Shown here piece by piece: positions 1 through 9,971 of a DNA stretch of 64,000 nt; position 1 is the first letter of the stretch, and every line of letters starts with the position of its first letter. The notes below the pieces were generated by a model that had not been told where the DNA came from, did not search any database, and was given only the letters and a program-made list of their open reading frames with translations. The DNA is from Pelagivirga sediminicola (lineage in GTDB: Bacteria; Pseudomonadota; Alphaproteobacteria; Rhodobacterales; Rhodobacteraceae), in the NCBI RefSeq assembly GCF_003072125.1, contig NZ_QCYH01000006.1, forward strand, positions 62,001 through 126,000. The letters run 5' to 3'. Both the position numbers and the translations under genes were made by a program.

Positions 1-1199
1 GAAACCTGCTCCAGACCACGGACAGCGCCGTGCGGCCGGAACGGCTTCAGCAGATTGCCGGATTGCCCACGGGCGAGGTGTTTTCGCCCGATGATCTGGA
101 ACGGTCGGCCAAGCGGCTGCGCCGCACCGGCGCGTTTAAATCCGTGGCATTGACCGAGGCCGAGACGCTGCGCGCGGGCGATGTCATGGACATCAACATG
201 AACATCGCCGACGAAAAACCCCGCCGCTTCGGCTTTGGCGCCGAGATCAGCAGCAACGAAGGGCTTGGCCTGTCTGCCTTCTGGCTGCATCGCAACCTTT
301 GGGGCGGGGCCGAGCGGCTGCGTTTTGACACGGCCGTCGGCGGTATCGGCAGCCAGACGGGCGGCATCGAAGGCGGCATTGATTACGAGGTCGCCGGCCG
401 GTTCGAGCGCCCGGCGACCTTCGGCGCCGACACGACGCTGTTCGTCTTTGGCCGCGTCGCGCGCGAGGACGAGCCGAACTACCTGTCCGATCAGGTCACG
501 CTCGGCTTCGGCTTCAGCCGGATCGTGACGGAGCAGCTGACGCTGGAGGCGGGCCTTGCCCTGCGGTATTCGGACGAACAGGATTCGCTGGGCAGCCGCG
601 AGTTTTTCCACCTGCTGTTGCCCCTCAAGGCAACTTATGACAGCCGCGACGAGCCGCTGGATCCGGCCAAGGGCTTCTACGCGCAGGCCGAGCTGACGCC
701 GTTCGTGTCGCTGGACGACACCGATTCGGGCGGGCGGGTCTATCTGGACGGGCGCACCTATTACCAGCTCGACGAGGGGGGCATGTTCACCCTTGCCGGG
801 CGCCTGCAATTCGGCAGCATCCTGGGCGCAAGCCTGGCCGATACGCCGCAGGAATTCCTGTTCTATTCGGGTGGCGGCGACACCGTGCGCGGCCAGCCAT
901 ACCAGTCGCTGGGCGTCCCGCAGGGCGGTGGCATCACCGGCGGGCGCACCTTTCTCGGCGCATCGGCTGAAATGCGCGTCGATCTGGCCGGCAATTTCGA
1001 TCCGGTCGCCTTTTTCGACATCGGCTATGTCGGCTCTGAGAGCATCTATGACGACAGCGGCCGCTGGCACAGCGGTGCGGGCATCGGCATCCGCTATGCC
1101 ACCGGCATCGGCCCCATCCGCCTTGACGTCGGCATGCCCGTGTCGGGCAGCACCGATGACGGGGTGCAGATCTATATCGGCATCGGACAAGCGTTTTGA
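1..1199 (+). CDS. tamA: TamA-like outer-membrane assembly protein (Omp85 family), 5' end outside the window
   Basis: The reading frame is open from nucleotide 3 with no start, so the gene begins upstream; about 399 residues are visible. The first part fits the end of a POTRA domain (the stretch with GEVFSPDDLERSAKRLRRTG). The rest is alternating beta-strand sequence ending in a C-terminal Phe, as expected for an Omp85 barrel and its last-strand signal. TamA forms an outer-membrane barrel that works with the inner-membrane-anchored TamB to insert or supply envelope components. The next gene is tamB, separated by about 14 nt, which is the usual pairing and the main reason for preferring TamA over BamA. 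The GTG at 30 is an internal codon. Confidence 0.88.
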   Translation, partial: NLLQTTDSAVRPERLQQIAGLPTGEVFSPDDLERSAKRLRRTGAFKSVALTEAETLRAGDVMDINMNIADEKPRRFGFGAEISSNEGLGLSAFWLHRNLWGGAERLRFDTAVGGIGSQTGGIEGGIDYEVAGRFERPATFGADTTLFVFGRVAREDEPNYLSDQVTLGFGFSRIVTEQLTLEAGLALRYSDEQDSLGSREFFHLLLPLKATYDSRDEPLDPAKGFYAQAELTPFVSLDDTDSGGRVYLDGRTYYQLDEGGMFTLAGRLQFGSILGASLADTPQEFLFYSGGGDTVRGQPYQSLGVPQGGGITGGRTFLGASAEMRVDLAGNFDPVAFFDIGYVGSESIYDDSGRWHSGAGIGIRYATGIGPIRLDVGMPVSGSTDDGVQIYIGIGQAF

Positions 1200-1213
1200 G
1201 GACACTGACCGTG

Positions 1214-4200
1214 ATGAGCACACTGACCGCCCGCCTGACGCAGCTTGCGCTGATCGCGCTTTTGCTGGCCTTGCCGCATGGCGCCGCCGCGCAGGATGAG
1301 CGCGATCGCGGGCTGCTTCAGGGCTTTCTTGAGGACAACCTCTCGACCGAGGGGCGCGCCGTGCGCATCGAGGGTTTCGAGGGGGCGCTGTCAAGCGAGG
1401 CGACGCTGGAGCTGCTGACCATCGCGGATGAGGACGGGATCTGGCTGACGCTCAAGGACGTGACGCTGGACTGGAGCCGCCTTGCGCTGCTGCGCGGCCG
1501 GTTGCAGGTGACCAAGCTGTCGGCGGGCGAGATCCTGCTGCCGCGCCTGCCCAAGCCGCAGGAGGGGATCGAGGTTCCCGATGCCGAAGCGACCGGATTT
1601 TCCCTGCCCGACCTGCCCGTTGCCGTGAATGTCGAGGAGGTAGCGGCAGACAGGATCGTGTTGGGCGCGCCTGTTCTGGGCGAGGAAGTGACGCTGTCGC
1701 TGGCCGGATCGCTTACGCTGGATGATGGCGCGGGCAACGCGGAGCTGGATATCACCCGGCTGGACCGCGACACGGACAAGGTGCTGCTGAATGCCAGCTA
1801 TTCGAACGCGGACCGCGCGCTGGGCATCGATTTGACCGTGACCGAGGCCGAGGGCGGGCTTGCGTCCTCCCTGATGGGGATTCCGGGCGCGCCATCGCTG
1901 GAGCTGAGCGTCACCGGCGACGCGCCGCTGGACGATTTCACCGCCGAGATCGCGCTTGATACGGATGGCGAGCGGCGCATCGGCGGCACCGTCACGGTGC
2001 AGGCGCCGGCCCCGGACGCAGAGGCGCCGGAGGGCGGCGCGCCGCTGACATTTGCCGCCGACATTGGCGGCGATATCGCGCCGGTCTTTGCGCCGGAGTA
2101 TCGCGCGTTTTTCGGCCGCGATATCGCGCTGGTCCTGCGCGGGTCCAAACCTGCGGGCGGCGGTCTGGGGATCGAGACGCTGTCGCTGACCTCGGCGGCG
2201 CTGACGCTGGAGGGCAATCTGCAACTGGGCGCGGATAACTGGCCGCAGGAATTCGATCTGACCGGACGGATCGCATCGCAGGATGGCGCGCCGGTTCTTC
2301 TGCCGCTGAGCGGGCCGAAAACCACGCTGGAGGGGATGGACCTTGCGCTGCGCTATGACCGGGCGACGGGCGACGAATGGCGCCTGACGCTGGACGCCTC
2401 GGGGCTGGAGCGGGACGATCTGACGCTTGCAAATGCGCAGCTCAAGGGCGGCGGCACGTTGCTTCCCGGTGCGGGCGGGGCGGCGGGCCATGTGGACGGC
2501 GCGCTCGATTTCGGCGCTTCCGGGCTGGCGCTGACCGATCCGGACCTGAAGGCGGCGCTGGGCGACGCGCTGAACGGCGATATCGCGTTCGACTGGACGC
2601 AGGGCGATCCCTTTCGCCTGACGTCGCTGGCCGTGAACGGGCAGGGGTTCGATATCGACGGCAGCGCCGAGATCACCGGCCTGTCCAAACCGATCGCGCC
2701 GCGGCTGTCCGCCTCCGTCGCGCTGAAGGCAGAGAATCTGGCGCGCTTTGCCGGGCTTGCGGGCACGGATCTGGAGGGCGCCGCCGATGTGCAGATCGAC
2801 GCGGCCATCACCCCGACCGAGGGCGAGATGGAGGTCTCCGTCAAGGGCAGCGCGCAGGATCTGGCCTTGGGGCAGCCACGGCTTGACCCGATGCTGGCCG
2901 GGCGGATCGAGCTTGTGCTCGACGCGCGGCGCGGCAAGGACGGCACGTTCGTGGACCAGTTGCGCGTGCAATCGCCCGCCACCGATCTGACGGCGAGTGT
3001 CGCGTGGAAATCGGACGGCTCGACCGCGGATCTGGCGCTTGCGCTGGCCGATGCGGCGCTGATCGCGCCGGGGCTGAACGGCCCGGCCAAGCTGACGCTG
3101 GACGCCGATCAGGCGGGTGATAGATGGACCATTCGTGCGGGCGGCTCCGGCCCCGGCGAGGCGGTTCTGACGGCGGACGGCACGGTTGACGTGGTCGGTG
3201 GCAAGCCCGGCATCTTTGACGGGACCGCCACCCTCGTCGCCAGCGATCTTGCGCGCTACGCCGCGCTTGCGGGCCGCGATCTGGGCGGCGCGGCGAGTGT
3301 TCTGGTCGAGGCGCGCGGCAACCTTTCCGATCTCAGCGGGCAGGCCGAAATTCAGGTCACCGGGCAGGATCTGGCCGTCGGCATCGAGGCCGCCGATCGC
3401 ATCCTGCGGGGCGCGTCCACCGCGCGCATTGATGCGCAGCGCAGCGCCGATGGCGCGTTGACGCTGAGCCGCGGCGCGCTGGAGACGCCGCAGATCAGTC
3501 TGGACGCCACCGGGTATTACGCCGCCGATGGCGCGGGCGAGGCGACCGTCGATGTGACCGGCGACAATCTGAGCATCGGTATCGCGCAGGTGGATCGCCT
3601 GCTGCAGGGCAAATCCAGCGCTCATGTCGAGGCGCTGCGCAGCGCCGATGGCGGCCTGACCTTGCGTGCGGGCCGCGTGAAAACTCCGCAAATCGATGCC
3701 AGTGCCAGCGGCTTCATGGCCGCGAACGGCGCGGCAGAGGCAAGCGTCGATGTGACGGGCACGAACATCGCCATCGGTATCGCGCAAGTCGACAGCCTGC
3801 TGCGCGGCCGCTCGACCCTGAACGCCGAAGTGGCGCGGGAGGCCGGTGGCGCGCTGGTCATCAAGGAGGCCGATCTGAACACGCCGCAGGTCACAGCGAC
3901 AGCGTCGGGCACGATCGGCACGGACGGCAACGCGGCGGCGCAGTTCGACGCGCGGCTGGCCAATGTCGCGCTTCTGGCGCCGGGCATTCCGGGCCCCGCG
4001 ACGGCCAAGGGCACCGTTCGCGGCGACGGATCGGGCTATATCATCGACACGAACGCGACCGGCCCTGCCGGTATCACGGCGGCGGTTTCGGGGCGCATCG
4101 GCAATGACGGCACGCTGAACCTCGATGCGCGCGGCAAGGCGCCATTGGCGCTGGCCGATGTGTTCATAAGCCCGCGCAGCCTGTCCGGCATCGCCAATTT

Positions 4201-5419
4201 CGATCTGTCGGTGAACGGCCCGCCCGCGGTTTCGTCGGTGACGGGAACGATTACGACCAGCGGCGCGGGCCTTGCGCTGCCCAAGCTGAAGCTGGCGCTT
4301 CAGGGCATTAACGCCAATATCCGCCTGACCGGCGGCGCCGCGCAGATCGACATCGGCTCCGGGGTCAGCACCGGCGGGCGCCTGTCGGCGAATGGCCGCA
4401 TCGGGCTGTCGCCGCCGTTCCAGGCGGATATCGCGGCGGATCTGCAGAATATCGGCATCACCGATCCGGGCCTTTACACGACGACGGCGAACGGGCGGAT
4501 CACCTTCAACGGACCCGCAACCGGCGGCGCGAACATCGCCGGGACGATCAACCTGGGCGAGGTCAACATCCAGGTGCCAAGCGGCGCGATCAGCGCGGGC
4601 GCCGATCTGCCCGGCCTGGAGCATATCAACGAGCCTGCCGCCGTTCGCCGCACCCGCGGCTTTGCCAATCTGCTGGACAACGGCGCCAATGGCGGGCCGG
4701 GCAACGGCAATGGGGGCGGTCCGTCCTATGGTCTGGATGTGCAGGTCAACGCGCCTGCGCGCATCTTCATCCGCGGCCGTGGTCTCGATGCCGAGCTGGG
4801 CGGCGCGCTGCACCTGCGCGGCACCACCGTGCAGGTCATCCCCGAGGGGCAGTTCGATCTGCTGCGCGGGCGGCTGGACCTTCTGGGCAAGCGGCTGGAT
4901 CTGATCGAAGGTTATCTGCGGATGCAGGGCAGCTTTGTTCCGTTCCTGCATCTGGTGGCGCAGGCCGAAAGCGGCGATGTGCAGGTCTACATCACCATCG
5001 ACGGCCCCGCGGACGAGCCCGAGATCACCTTCTCCTCGCAGCCTGACCTGCCGGAGGATCAGATCGTGTCGCAACTCATCTTCGGCCGTGACCTCAGCCA
5101 GATTTCCGCGTTTCAGGCGATACAGCTTGCCTCGGCGGTGGCGACACTGGCCGACAAGGGCGGCGGCGGCGTGGTGGGCAAGCTGCGCAAGGGCTTTGGC
5201 CTCGACAATCTGGACGTGACCACCGGCGAAGGCGACACGACCGAGGTGAAGGCGGGCAAGTATCTGTCCGAGAACATCTATTCCGAGGTCGAGGTGGATT
5301 CCGAAGGGCAGACCCAGATCAACCTGAACCTTCAGATCAACAAGCGGCTCAAGGCCAAGGGCAGCTTTGGCGCCGATGGCGACAGCGGCTTGGGCATTTT
5401 CTTCGAGAAGGATTACTGA
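1214..5419 (+). CDS. tamB: TamB-like translocation and assembly module protein (DUF490)
   Basis: The protein has 1401 residues. An N-terminal hydrophobic segment (LTQLALIALLLALPHGAAA) would anchor it in the inner membrane. A very long beta-rich periplasmic body follows, and the C-terminal ~350 residues match the TamB/DUF490 domain, including the typical QIVSQLIFGRDLSQIS stretch. In the family this protein spans the periplasm, contacts TamA and probably conducts lipid or assists barrel assembly. ATG 1214 is chosen. GTG 1211 lies nearer the GAGG at 1198-1201, and TTG 1196 would overlap tamA by 4 nt, so the exact start is uncertain. Three tandem 66-residue repeats lie in the middle (listed separately). 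Confidence 0.9.
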   Translation: MSTLTARLTQLALIALLLALPHGAAAQDERDRGLLQGFLEDNLSTEGRAVRIEGFEGALSSEATLELLTIADEDGIWLTLKDVTLDWSRLALLRGRLQVTKLSAGEILLPRLPKPQEGIEVPDAEATGFSLPDLPVAVNVEEVAADRIVLGAPVLGEEVTLSLAGSLTLDDGAGNAELDITRLDRDTDKVLLNASYSNADRALGIDLTVTEAEGGLASSLMGIPGAPSLELSVTGDAPLDDFTAEIALDTDGERRIGGTVTVQAPAPDAEAPEGGAPLTFAADIGGDIAPVFAPEYRAFFGRDIALVLRGSKPAGGGLGIETLSLTSAALTLEGNLQLGADNWPQEFDLTGRIASQDGAPVLLPLSGPKTTLEGMDLALRYDRATGDEWRLTLDASGLERDDLTLANAQLKGGGTLLPGAGGAAGHVDGALDFGASGLALTDPDLKAALGDALNGDIAFDWTQGDPFRLTSLAVNGQGFDIDGSAEITGLSKPIAPRLSASVALKAENLARFAGLAGTDLEGAADVQIDAAITPTEGEMEVSVKGSAQDLALGQPRLDPMLAGRIELVLDARRGKDGTFVDQLRVQSPATDLTASVAWKSDGSTADLALALADAALIAPGLNGPAKLTLDADQAGDRWTIRAGGSGPGEAVLTADGTVDVVGGKPGIFDGTATLVASDLARYAALAGRDLGGAASVLVEARGNLSDLSGQAEIQVTGQDLAVGIEAADRILRGASTARIDAQRSADGALTLSRGALETPQISLDATGYYAADGAGEATVDVTGDNLSIGIAQVDRLLQGKSSAHVEALRSADGGLTLRAGRVKTPQIDASASGFMAANGAAEASVDVTGTNIAIGIAQVDSLLRGRSTLNAEVAREAGGALVIKEADLNTPQVTATASGTIGTDGNAAAQFDARLANVALLAPGIPGPATAKGTVRGDGSGYIIDTNATGPAGITAAVSGRIGNDGTLNLDARGKAPLALADVFISPRSLSGIANFDLSVNGPPAVSSVTGTITTSGAGLALPKLKLALQGINANIRLTGGAAQIDIGSGVSTGGRLSANGRIGLSPPFQADIAADLQNIGITDPGLYTTTANGRITFNGPATGGANIAGTINLGEVNIQVPSGAISAGADLPGLEHINEPAAVRRTRGFANLLDNGANGGPGNGNGGGPSYGLDVQVNAPARIFIRGRGLDAELGGALHLRGTTVQVIPEGQFDLLRGRLDLLGKRLDLIEGYLRMQGSFVPFLHLVAQAESGDVQVYITIDGPADEPEITFSSQPDLPEDQIVSQLIFGRDLSQISAFQAIQLASAVATLADKGGGGVVGKLRKGFGLDNLDVTTGEGDTTEVKAGKYLSENIYSEVEVDSEGQTQINLNLQINKRLKAKGSFGADGDSGLGIFFEKDY
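3374..3967 (+). repeat. three tandem 198-bp (66-residue) units inside tamB
   Basis: Units run 3374-3571, 3572-3769 and 3770-3967. Each begins with a [AS][VI]GI..-D-.LL.G-[KR]S-like block (AVGIEAADRILRGAS, SIGIAQVDRLLQGKS, AIGIAQVDSLLRGRS), followed by a TPQI/TPQV block and, in the first two, an ending VDVTG. The period is exactly 198 nt at the block starts. Units 1 and 2 are clearly alike in DNA; unit 3 is more diverged. The pattern suggests internal duplication that lengthened the periplasmic beta-helix-like body. Confidence 0.8.
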
Positions 5420-5510
5420 CGCGCGCTGCGTGACCCGCCGCGCTTTGCCGACTTGGCGCAGGCAAATCCCTGCGCTAGGCTGGCGCGAAACGCCCAAGGG
5501 AGGATGCCCG

Positions 5511-6014
5511 ATGCAGATGAGCGATACGCGCCAGATTTCGGCCGACAAGGCCACGGTCTGGGCCGCACTTCTCAGCCCCGAGGTGCTGAAGGAATGCGTG
5601 CCCGGCGCGACCGAGGTGACGGGCAACCCCGAGGACGGGTTCGAGGCGGTCGTCACCCAGAAGGTCGGCCCGGTCAAGGCCACGTTTCGCGGCACCGTCA
5701 CCATCAGCAACATGGTCGAGCATACCAGCCTGACCCTGACCGGCGAGGGCAAGGGCGGCGCCGCCGGCTTTGCCAAGGGCGCCGCCGACGTGACGCTGGA
5801 GGAGGCGGACGGCGTCACCACGCTCAGCTATGATGTGGAGGCGAAGGTCGGCGGCAAGCTGGCCCAGCTGGGCAGCCGCATCGTGGACGGTTTTGCCAAG
5901 AAGATGGCTGATCAGTTCTTTACCCGGCTCGAAGAGGTGATCGAGGGGCCGAAGGAAGAGGATGACGCGCCGGAGGCCGAGAAAAAGGGCTGGCTGAAAA
6001 AGCTGATCAGCTAA
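5511..6014 (+). CDS. CoxG-like SRPBCC-family protein
   Basis: The protein has 167 residues. The sequence from DTRQISADKATVWAALLSPE through VLKECVPGATEV, with the later GTVTISNMVEH, is typical of the CoxG (carbon monoxide dehydrogenase subunit G) branch of the SRPBCC hydrophobic-ligand fold. CoxG proteins help recruit or mature CO dehydrogenase at the membrane, but many homologues occur without cox genes. No coxMSL genes are near here, so a role in CO oxidation is not supported by context. The charged C-terminus ends in KKGWLKKLIS and could be an amphipathic membrane contact. ATG 5511 is chosen because AGGGAGG lies just upstream. The stop overlaps the convergent amine oxidase gene by 8 nt. Confidence 0.8.
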   Translation: MQMSDTRQISADKATVWAALLSPEVLKECVPGATEVTGNPEDGFEAVVTQKVGPVKATFRGTVTISNMVEHTSLTLTGEGKGGAAGFAKGAADVTLEEADGVTTLSYDVEAKVGGKLAQLGSRIVDGFAKKMADQFFTRLEEVIEGPKEEDDAPEAEKKGWLKKLIS

Positions 6015-7242
6015 GCGTCTGGGCGGCCATGCGCGCCGCCACGTGCCGCCCGCTGGCATAGGCGCCATGCGCCGTTGCCTGCCAGCTTGGCGAAAACGCC
6101 TCGCCCGCGAAGGCCACGCGCCCGGTGTCGGCGTCGATCATGTCGCGCCGGAACTGCGCCGATCCCGGCCGCGCGTGCGAGTATGAGCCCAGGAACAGCG
6201 GATCGTTGGTCCAGCTCGTCGTTGCGGTGGCCGTGATCCGATCCGCGATCTGCGTGCCGAAGGCGGTAATCAGCGCCCCGCGCGCGTAGTCGGTCATCGC
6301 CTCCGGTCCGGCCATCACCAGCGCATGCGCGTCCTTGCCGCCCATGTGGCACAGCATCACCGGGTTGCTTCCCGGAACGATCTGGAAATTCGTCGCCAGG
6401 TCATGCCCGCCTTGCTGGATCGACAGGAACTGCGATTGCGCCAGCTCGCCGGGCAGCGCGTCCATGGCGAAGGCAACCTTTTCGTAGACGCCGCAGGGCA
6501 CGCGGTCGAGCGCGGCCGCCAGATCGGCGGCGGGGCCGGGGCTGAACCGTATCGCGCCGCGCGCAATGACGCTGGTCGAGGCAGTGACGATCACGCCCGC
6601 GCCCTCAAGATCGCCCTGATCCGTCGCGACCGTCGCACCATCGCCGCGCTGGGCGACGCCGCGCACGGCCACGCCGGTGCGGATGTTCAGGCCCTCGGCC
6701 ATCGCGGAGATCAGCCTGCCATAGCCCGACAGCACGGGCCAGTTGTGTCCCGTATCGCGGTAGTCGGCATAGCCCGACGCCGACACGTCGCCCGCATCGT
6801 CGCCGGCCATGAGCGTGAAGATCAGGTTGACCGAGGGCGCCCAGCGTCCGGCGTCGGGCAGCACATCGGGGATCGGCACATCGGCGCCCGATGCCTCGAC
6901 GGCGTCGAACGCACGGGTAACGGCGCGATCATAATCGCGGATCCCTGCGTCATCCAGAAACGCGCCATCTTCCCAGACCTGAAAAGCGTGCTCCCCTTCG
7001 TGATTGCGATAGCGCGCGCCCAGCCGGTCCGCCCATGCGACCAGCGGGTTCTCATCGGCGCAATGTAGCCAGTGACAGCCGTGATCCCACGCCTCCGGCA
7101 GGCCGGCTGCCGCCGTGTAGGCGCGCCCGCCGACGCGCCCGGATGCCTCCAGCACCACGTAGGGCAGGCCGCGCTCGCGACATTCCAGCGCCGCGCCGAT
7201 GCCTGCGGCGCCTGCGCCGACAATTATGATCGGATCGGTCAT
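6007..7242 (-). CDS. flavin-containing amine oxidase / NAD(P)-binding FAD oxidoreductase
   Basis: The protein has 411 residues. It starts with an FAD-binding Rossmann motif (IIIVGAGAAGIGAALECRERG), then VVLEASGRVGGRAY, the second dinucleotide-binding signature of the amine oxidase family. The C-terminus GRVAFAGEAFSPSWQATAHG is the usual third FAD contact. Family members oxidise primary or secondary amines, or desaturate, with FAD; the substrate here is unknown. No signal peptide is seen, so it is probably cytoplasmic. The start at MTDPII (7242) is preferred over the upstream in-frame codon at 7338 because the Rossmann fold begins there. It is divergent from the ABC transporter pair. Confidence 0.82.
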   Translation of the reverse strand: MTDPIIIVGAGAAGIGAALECRERGLPYVVLEASGRVGGRAYTAAAGLPEAWDHGCHWLHCADENPLVAWADRLGARYRNHEGEHAFQVWEDGAFLDDAGIRDYDRAVTRAFDAVEASGADVPIPDVLPDAGRWAPSVNLIFTLMAGDDAGDVSASGYADYRDTGHNWPVLSGYGRLISAMAEGLNIRTGVAVRGVAQRGDGATVATDQGDLEGAGVIVTASTSVIARGAIRFSPGPAADLAAALDRVPCGVYEKVAFAMDALPGELAQSQFLSIQQGGHDLATNFQIVPGSNPVMLCHMGGKDAHALVMAGPEAMTDYARGALITAFGTQIADRITATATTSWTNDPLFLGSYSHARPGSAQFRRDMIDADTGRVAFAGEAFSPSWQATAHGAYASGRHVAARMAAQTLS

Positions 7243-7379
7243 TCCTGATGCTCCGTGCCTGCGTGCGCTGCATTGAATACCGATGTGCAGCGCCGCGCAA
7301 TCGCCCTCGCACAATCCGCGATTGCCACGGGCGGGCATTGCGTTACGTTCGGCGCAACCGCAATGGCAGGAGGCCGCGC

Positions 7380-8309
7380 ATGACCGCGATCGTCGACGTG
7401 CAGAACATGGGCAAGGTTTACGCAGGCAGATTCACCGCGCTTTCCGGCGTGTCCCTGCAGATCGAACAGGGCGAGATCATTGCGCTGCTCGGCCCCAACG
7501 GCGCGGGCAAGACGACGCTGATCTCGGCGCTGTGCGGCATCGTCACGCCCTCCAGCGGGCGCGCCACGGTGGGCGGGCATGACGTGGTCACGGGCTATCG
7601 AAAGGCGCGCGCGATGATCGGCCTTGTGCCGCAGGAAATCGCGCTGGAGCCGTTCGAGAAGGTCATCAACACTGTGCGTTTCTCGCGCGGACTGTTCGGC
7701 AAAAGACGCGACGACGCGCTGATCGAGAAGATCCTGCGCCAGCTTAGCCTGTGGGACAAACGTAATTCGCGCATCCGCGAGCTGTCGGGCGGGATGAAGC
7801 GGCGCGTTCTGATCGCCAAGGCGCTCTGCCACGAGCCGCGCGTTCTGTTCCTCGATGAGCCGACGGCGGGCGTCGATGTGGAGCTGCGCCGCGACATGTG
7901 GCAGGTGGTCGAGGATCTGCGCCAGTCCGGCGTCACGATCATCCTGACCACGCATTATATTGAGGAGGCCGAGGCGATCGCCGACCGCATCGCCGTGATC
8001 AGCAAGGGCCGGATTCTCCTGGTCGAGCCGACGGCCGACCTGATGGCACGCATGGGCCAGAAAACCCTGCGGATCGACCTGATGGAGCGGCTGGAGGCCG
8101 TGCCGGAGGCGCTGGCCGGATATGACGTGAGCCTGTCGGCGGACGGCACCTCGCTCAGCTATACCTACGAGGCGGGCGGCGAGCGCACGGGGATCACGCG
8201 GCTCTTGCAGGCGCTGGCCGCCGAGGGGCTGGCGCTGCGCGACATCCAGACCAAGCAAAGCAGCCTTGAGGAAATCTTTGTCGGGCTGATCAAAGAGGGC
8301 GAGGCATGA
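7380..8309 (+). CDS. ABC transporter ATP-binding protein (ABC-2 type exporter)
   Basis: The protein has 309 residues and contains a Walker [10 protein letters not shown], the signature [15 protein letters not shown], Walker [11 protein letters not shown] and a C-terminal extension of about 90 residues. This matches the CcmA/NodI/DrrA-like ATPases that pair with ABC-2 permeases. GGAGG sits about 6 nt before ATG 7380. The stop overlaps the ATG of the permease gene (ATGA), so the two are co-translated. The cargo is not evident; related pairs export lipids, polysaccharide or drugs. Confidence 0.9.
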   Translation: MTAIVDVQNMGKVYAGRFTALSGVSLQIEQGEIIALLGPNGAGKTTLISALCGIVTPSSGRATVGGHDVVTGYRKARAMIGLVPQEIALEPFEKVINTVRFSRGLFGKRRDDALIEKILRQLSLWDKRNSRIRELSGGMKRRVLIAKALCHEPRVLFLDEPTAGVDVELRRDMWQVVEDLRQSGVTIILTTHYIEEAEAIADRIAVISKGRILLVEPTADLMARMGQKTLRIDLMERLEAVPEALAGYDVSLSADGTSLSYTYEAGGERTGITRLLQALAAEGLALRDIQTKQSSLEEIFVGLIKEGEA

Positions 8310-9067
8310 ACCTGCCAGCGATATGGGCGATCTACCTTTACGAGATGAAAAGGTTTTTCCGCACCCTCATGGAAAGCCTCCTGTCGCCGGTCATCTCCAC
8401 CTCGCTTTATTTCGTGGTGTTCGGCGCCGCCATCGGCAGCCGCATCGACGAGGTCGAGGGCGTGAGCTATGGCGCCTTCATCGTGCCGGGCCTCATCATG
8501 CTCAGCGTGATGACGCAGGCGATCAGCAACGCGTCCTTCGGCATCTATTTTCCGAAATTCATCGGCACGATCTTCGAGCTGCTGTCGGCGCCCGTCAACT
8601 TTCTGGAAATCGTTCTGGGCTATGTCGGGGCGGCGGCGACGAAATCACTGCTGATCGGGATCGTCATTCTGGTCACGGCCGGATTTTTCGTGGAAATCCG
8701 GATCATGCACCCTTGGGCGATGCTGGCCTTCCTGCTGCTGACCTGCATCAGCTTCAGCCTTTTCGGCTTCATCATCGGCATCTGGGCCGAGAATTTCCAG
8801 CAATTGCAGTTGATCCCGCTTCTGGTCATCACGCCGCTGATCTTTCTGGGCGGCGCGTTCTATTCCATCTCGATGCTGCCCGAAAGCTGGCAGACCGTGG
8901 CGCTGTTCAACCCGGTGGTCTACCTCGTGTCGGGCTTTCGCTGGTCGTTCTTCGGGACCGCCGATGTCGGCGTTGGCTGGTCGCTTCTGGCGATCGCGGG
9001 CTTTACCGGCATCTGCATGGGCGTGGTCTGGTGGATATTCAAGACCGGATACCGGATCAAATCGTGA
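8306..9067 (+). CDS. ABC-2 type transporter permease
   Basis: The protein has 253 residues with about six hydrophobic membrane segments. It contains the characteristic [20 protein letters not shown] near residues 170-190, the ABC-2 signature that precedes the last helix. It overlaps the ATPase gene by 4 nt and would form the homodimeric membrane part of the same exporter. The early [14 protein letters not shown] helix and the segment ending [20 protein letters not shown] are standard for the NodJ/YadH-like branch. Substrate unknown. Confidence 0.9.
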   Translation: MNLPAIWAIYLYEMKRFFRTLMESLLSPVISTSLYFVVFGAAIGSRIDEVEGVSYGAFIVPGLIMLSVMTQAISNASFGIYFPKFIGTIFELLSAPVNFLEIVLGYVGAAATKSLLIGIVILVTAGFFVEIRIMHPWAMLAFLLLTCISFSLFGFIIGIWAENFQQLQLIPLLVITPLIFLGGAFYSISMLPESWQTVALFNPVVYLVSGFRWSFFGTADVGVGWSLLAIAGFTGICMGVVWWIFKTGYRIKS

Positions 9068-9154
9068 AGGATACGCCGATATTTTTGCAATAACCAAGGA
9101 TGCGCCGCGCGCTGCCGCCTTGTTTCGCGGGGCGCGGCCTTATACATCGCTGAC

Positions 9155-9967
9155 ATGACAAAATGGTCCGCCTTCAAATCCCGACTGCCCTTCACCAAGA
9201 GCCATCCGCGCGTTGCCGTGGTGCGCCTGAACGGCAGCATCGGCACCGGCCGCATGGCCCTGAATGACGAGGCGCTGGCGCCGATCCTGGACAAGGCGTT
9301 TCGCAAGGGCAGGCCGGCAGCGGTGGCGCTGCTGATCAACTCGCCCGGCGGCTCGCCCGTGCAATCGTCGCTCATTGCATCGCGCATCCGGCGGCTGGCG
9401 GAGGAAAAGGGCATCCCCGTTCATGCCTTTGTCGAGGATGTGGCGGCGTCGGGGGGCTATTGGCTGGCTGCGTCGGCGGATGACATCTGGGTCGATTTCG
9501 GCTCGATCATCGGGTCGATCGGGGTCATTTCGGCCGGTTTCGGCCTGCCCGTGTTTCTGGCGCGCCAAGGCATCGAACGGCGCGTGCATACTTCCGGCAA
9601 ATCGAAATCGACGCTCGATCCGTTCCTTCCCCAGAAGGAAGAGGATGTCGAGCGTCTGAAGGACATTCTGGAGGACCTGCACAGCGGCTTCATTGCCTAT
9701 GTAAAGGAACGGCGCGGCAAGGTTCTGGCCGACGATCCGGATCTGTTCACCGGCGAATTCTGGCTGGGCCGCCGCGCGGTCAAGCTGGGCCTTGTCGACG
9801 GCGAGGCGCATATGGTGCCCAAGCTGAAAGAGCTTTACGGCAAGGATGTTCGCCTGATGCGCTATGGGCCGAAAAAGGGGCTTTTGTCACGTTTCGGCGC
9901 CGCGATGGCCGAGGATGCGATGGCCGCCGTCGAAACCCGCGCGCAATATGCGCGGTTCGGGCTGTGA
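9155..9967 (+). CDS. S49-family serine peptidase (SppA/SohB-like)
   Basis: The protein has 270 residues. The catalytic Ser is probably Ser99 in EDVAASGGYW, and the catalytic Lys is Lys149 or Lys151 in TSGKSKSTLDPF. LLINSPGGS (residues 59-67) is the family's oxyanion-loop signature. S49 enzymes cleave signal peptides or membrane protein fragments within or at the membrane. No N-terminal signal or transmembrane segment is obvious, so this short single-domain form may act on the cytoplasmic face. The start has little Shine-Dalgarno match. It is followed within 4 nt by a tiny membrane protein gene. Confidence 0.88.
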   Translation: MTKWSAFKSRLPFTKSHPRVAVVRLNGSIGTGRMALNDEALAPILDKAFRKGRPAAVALLINSPGGSPVQSSLIASRIRRLAEEKGIPVHAFVEDVAASGGYWLAASADDIWVDFGSIIGSIGVISAGFGLPVFLARQGIERRVHTSGKSKSTLDPFLPQKEEDVERLKDILEDLHSGFIAYVKERRGKVLADDPDLFTGEFWLGRRAVKLGLVDGEAHMVPKLKELYGKDVRLMRYGPKKGLLSRFGAAMAEDAMAAVETRAQYARFGL

Positions 9968-9971
9968 CGCG

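Noticed and set aside
1391-5821. Very long open frame (1476 codons) on the minus strand across tamB
   Set aside because: It is antisense to a clear tamB gene. High-G+C codon use removes stops from the opposite strand; the translation is rich in Arg, Ala and Gln without any domain.
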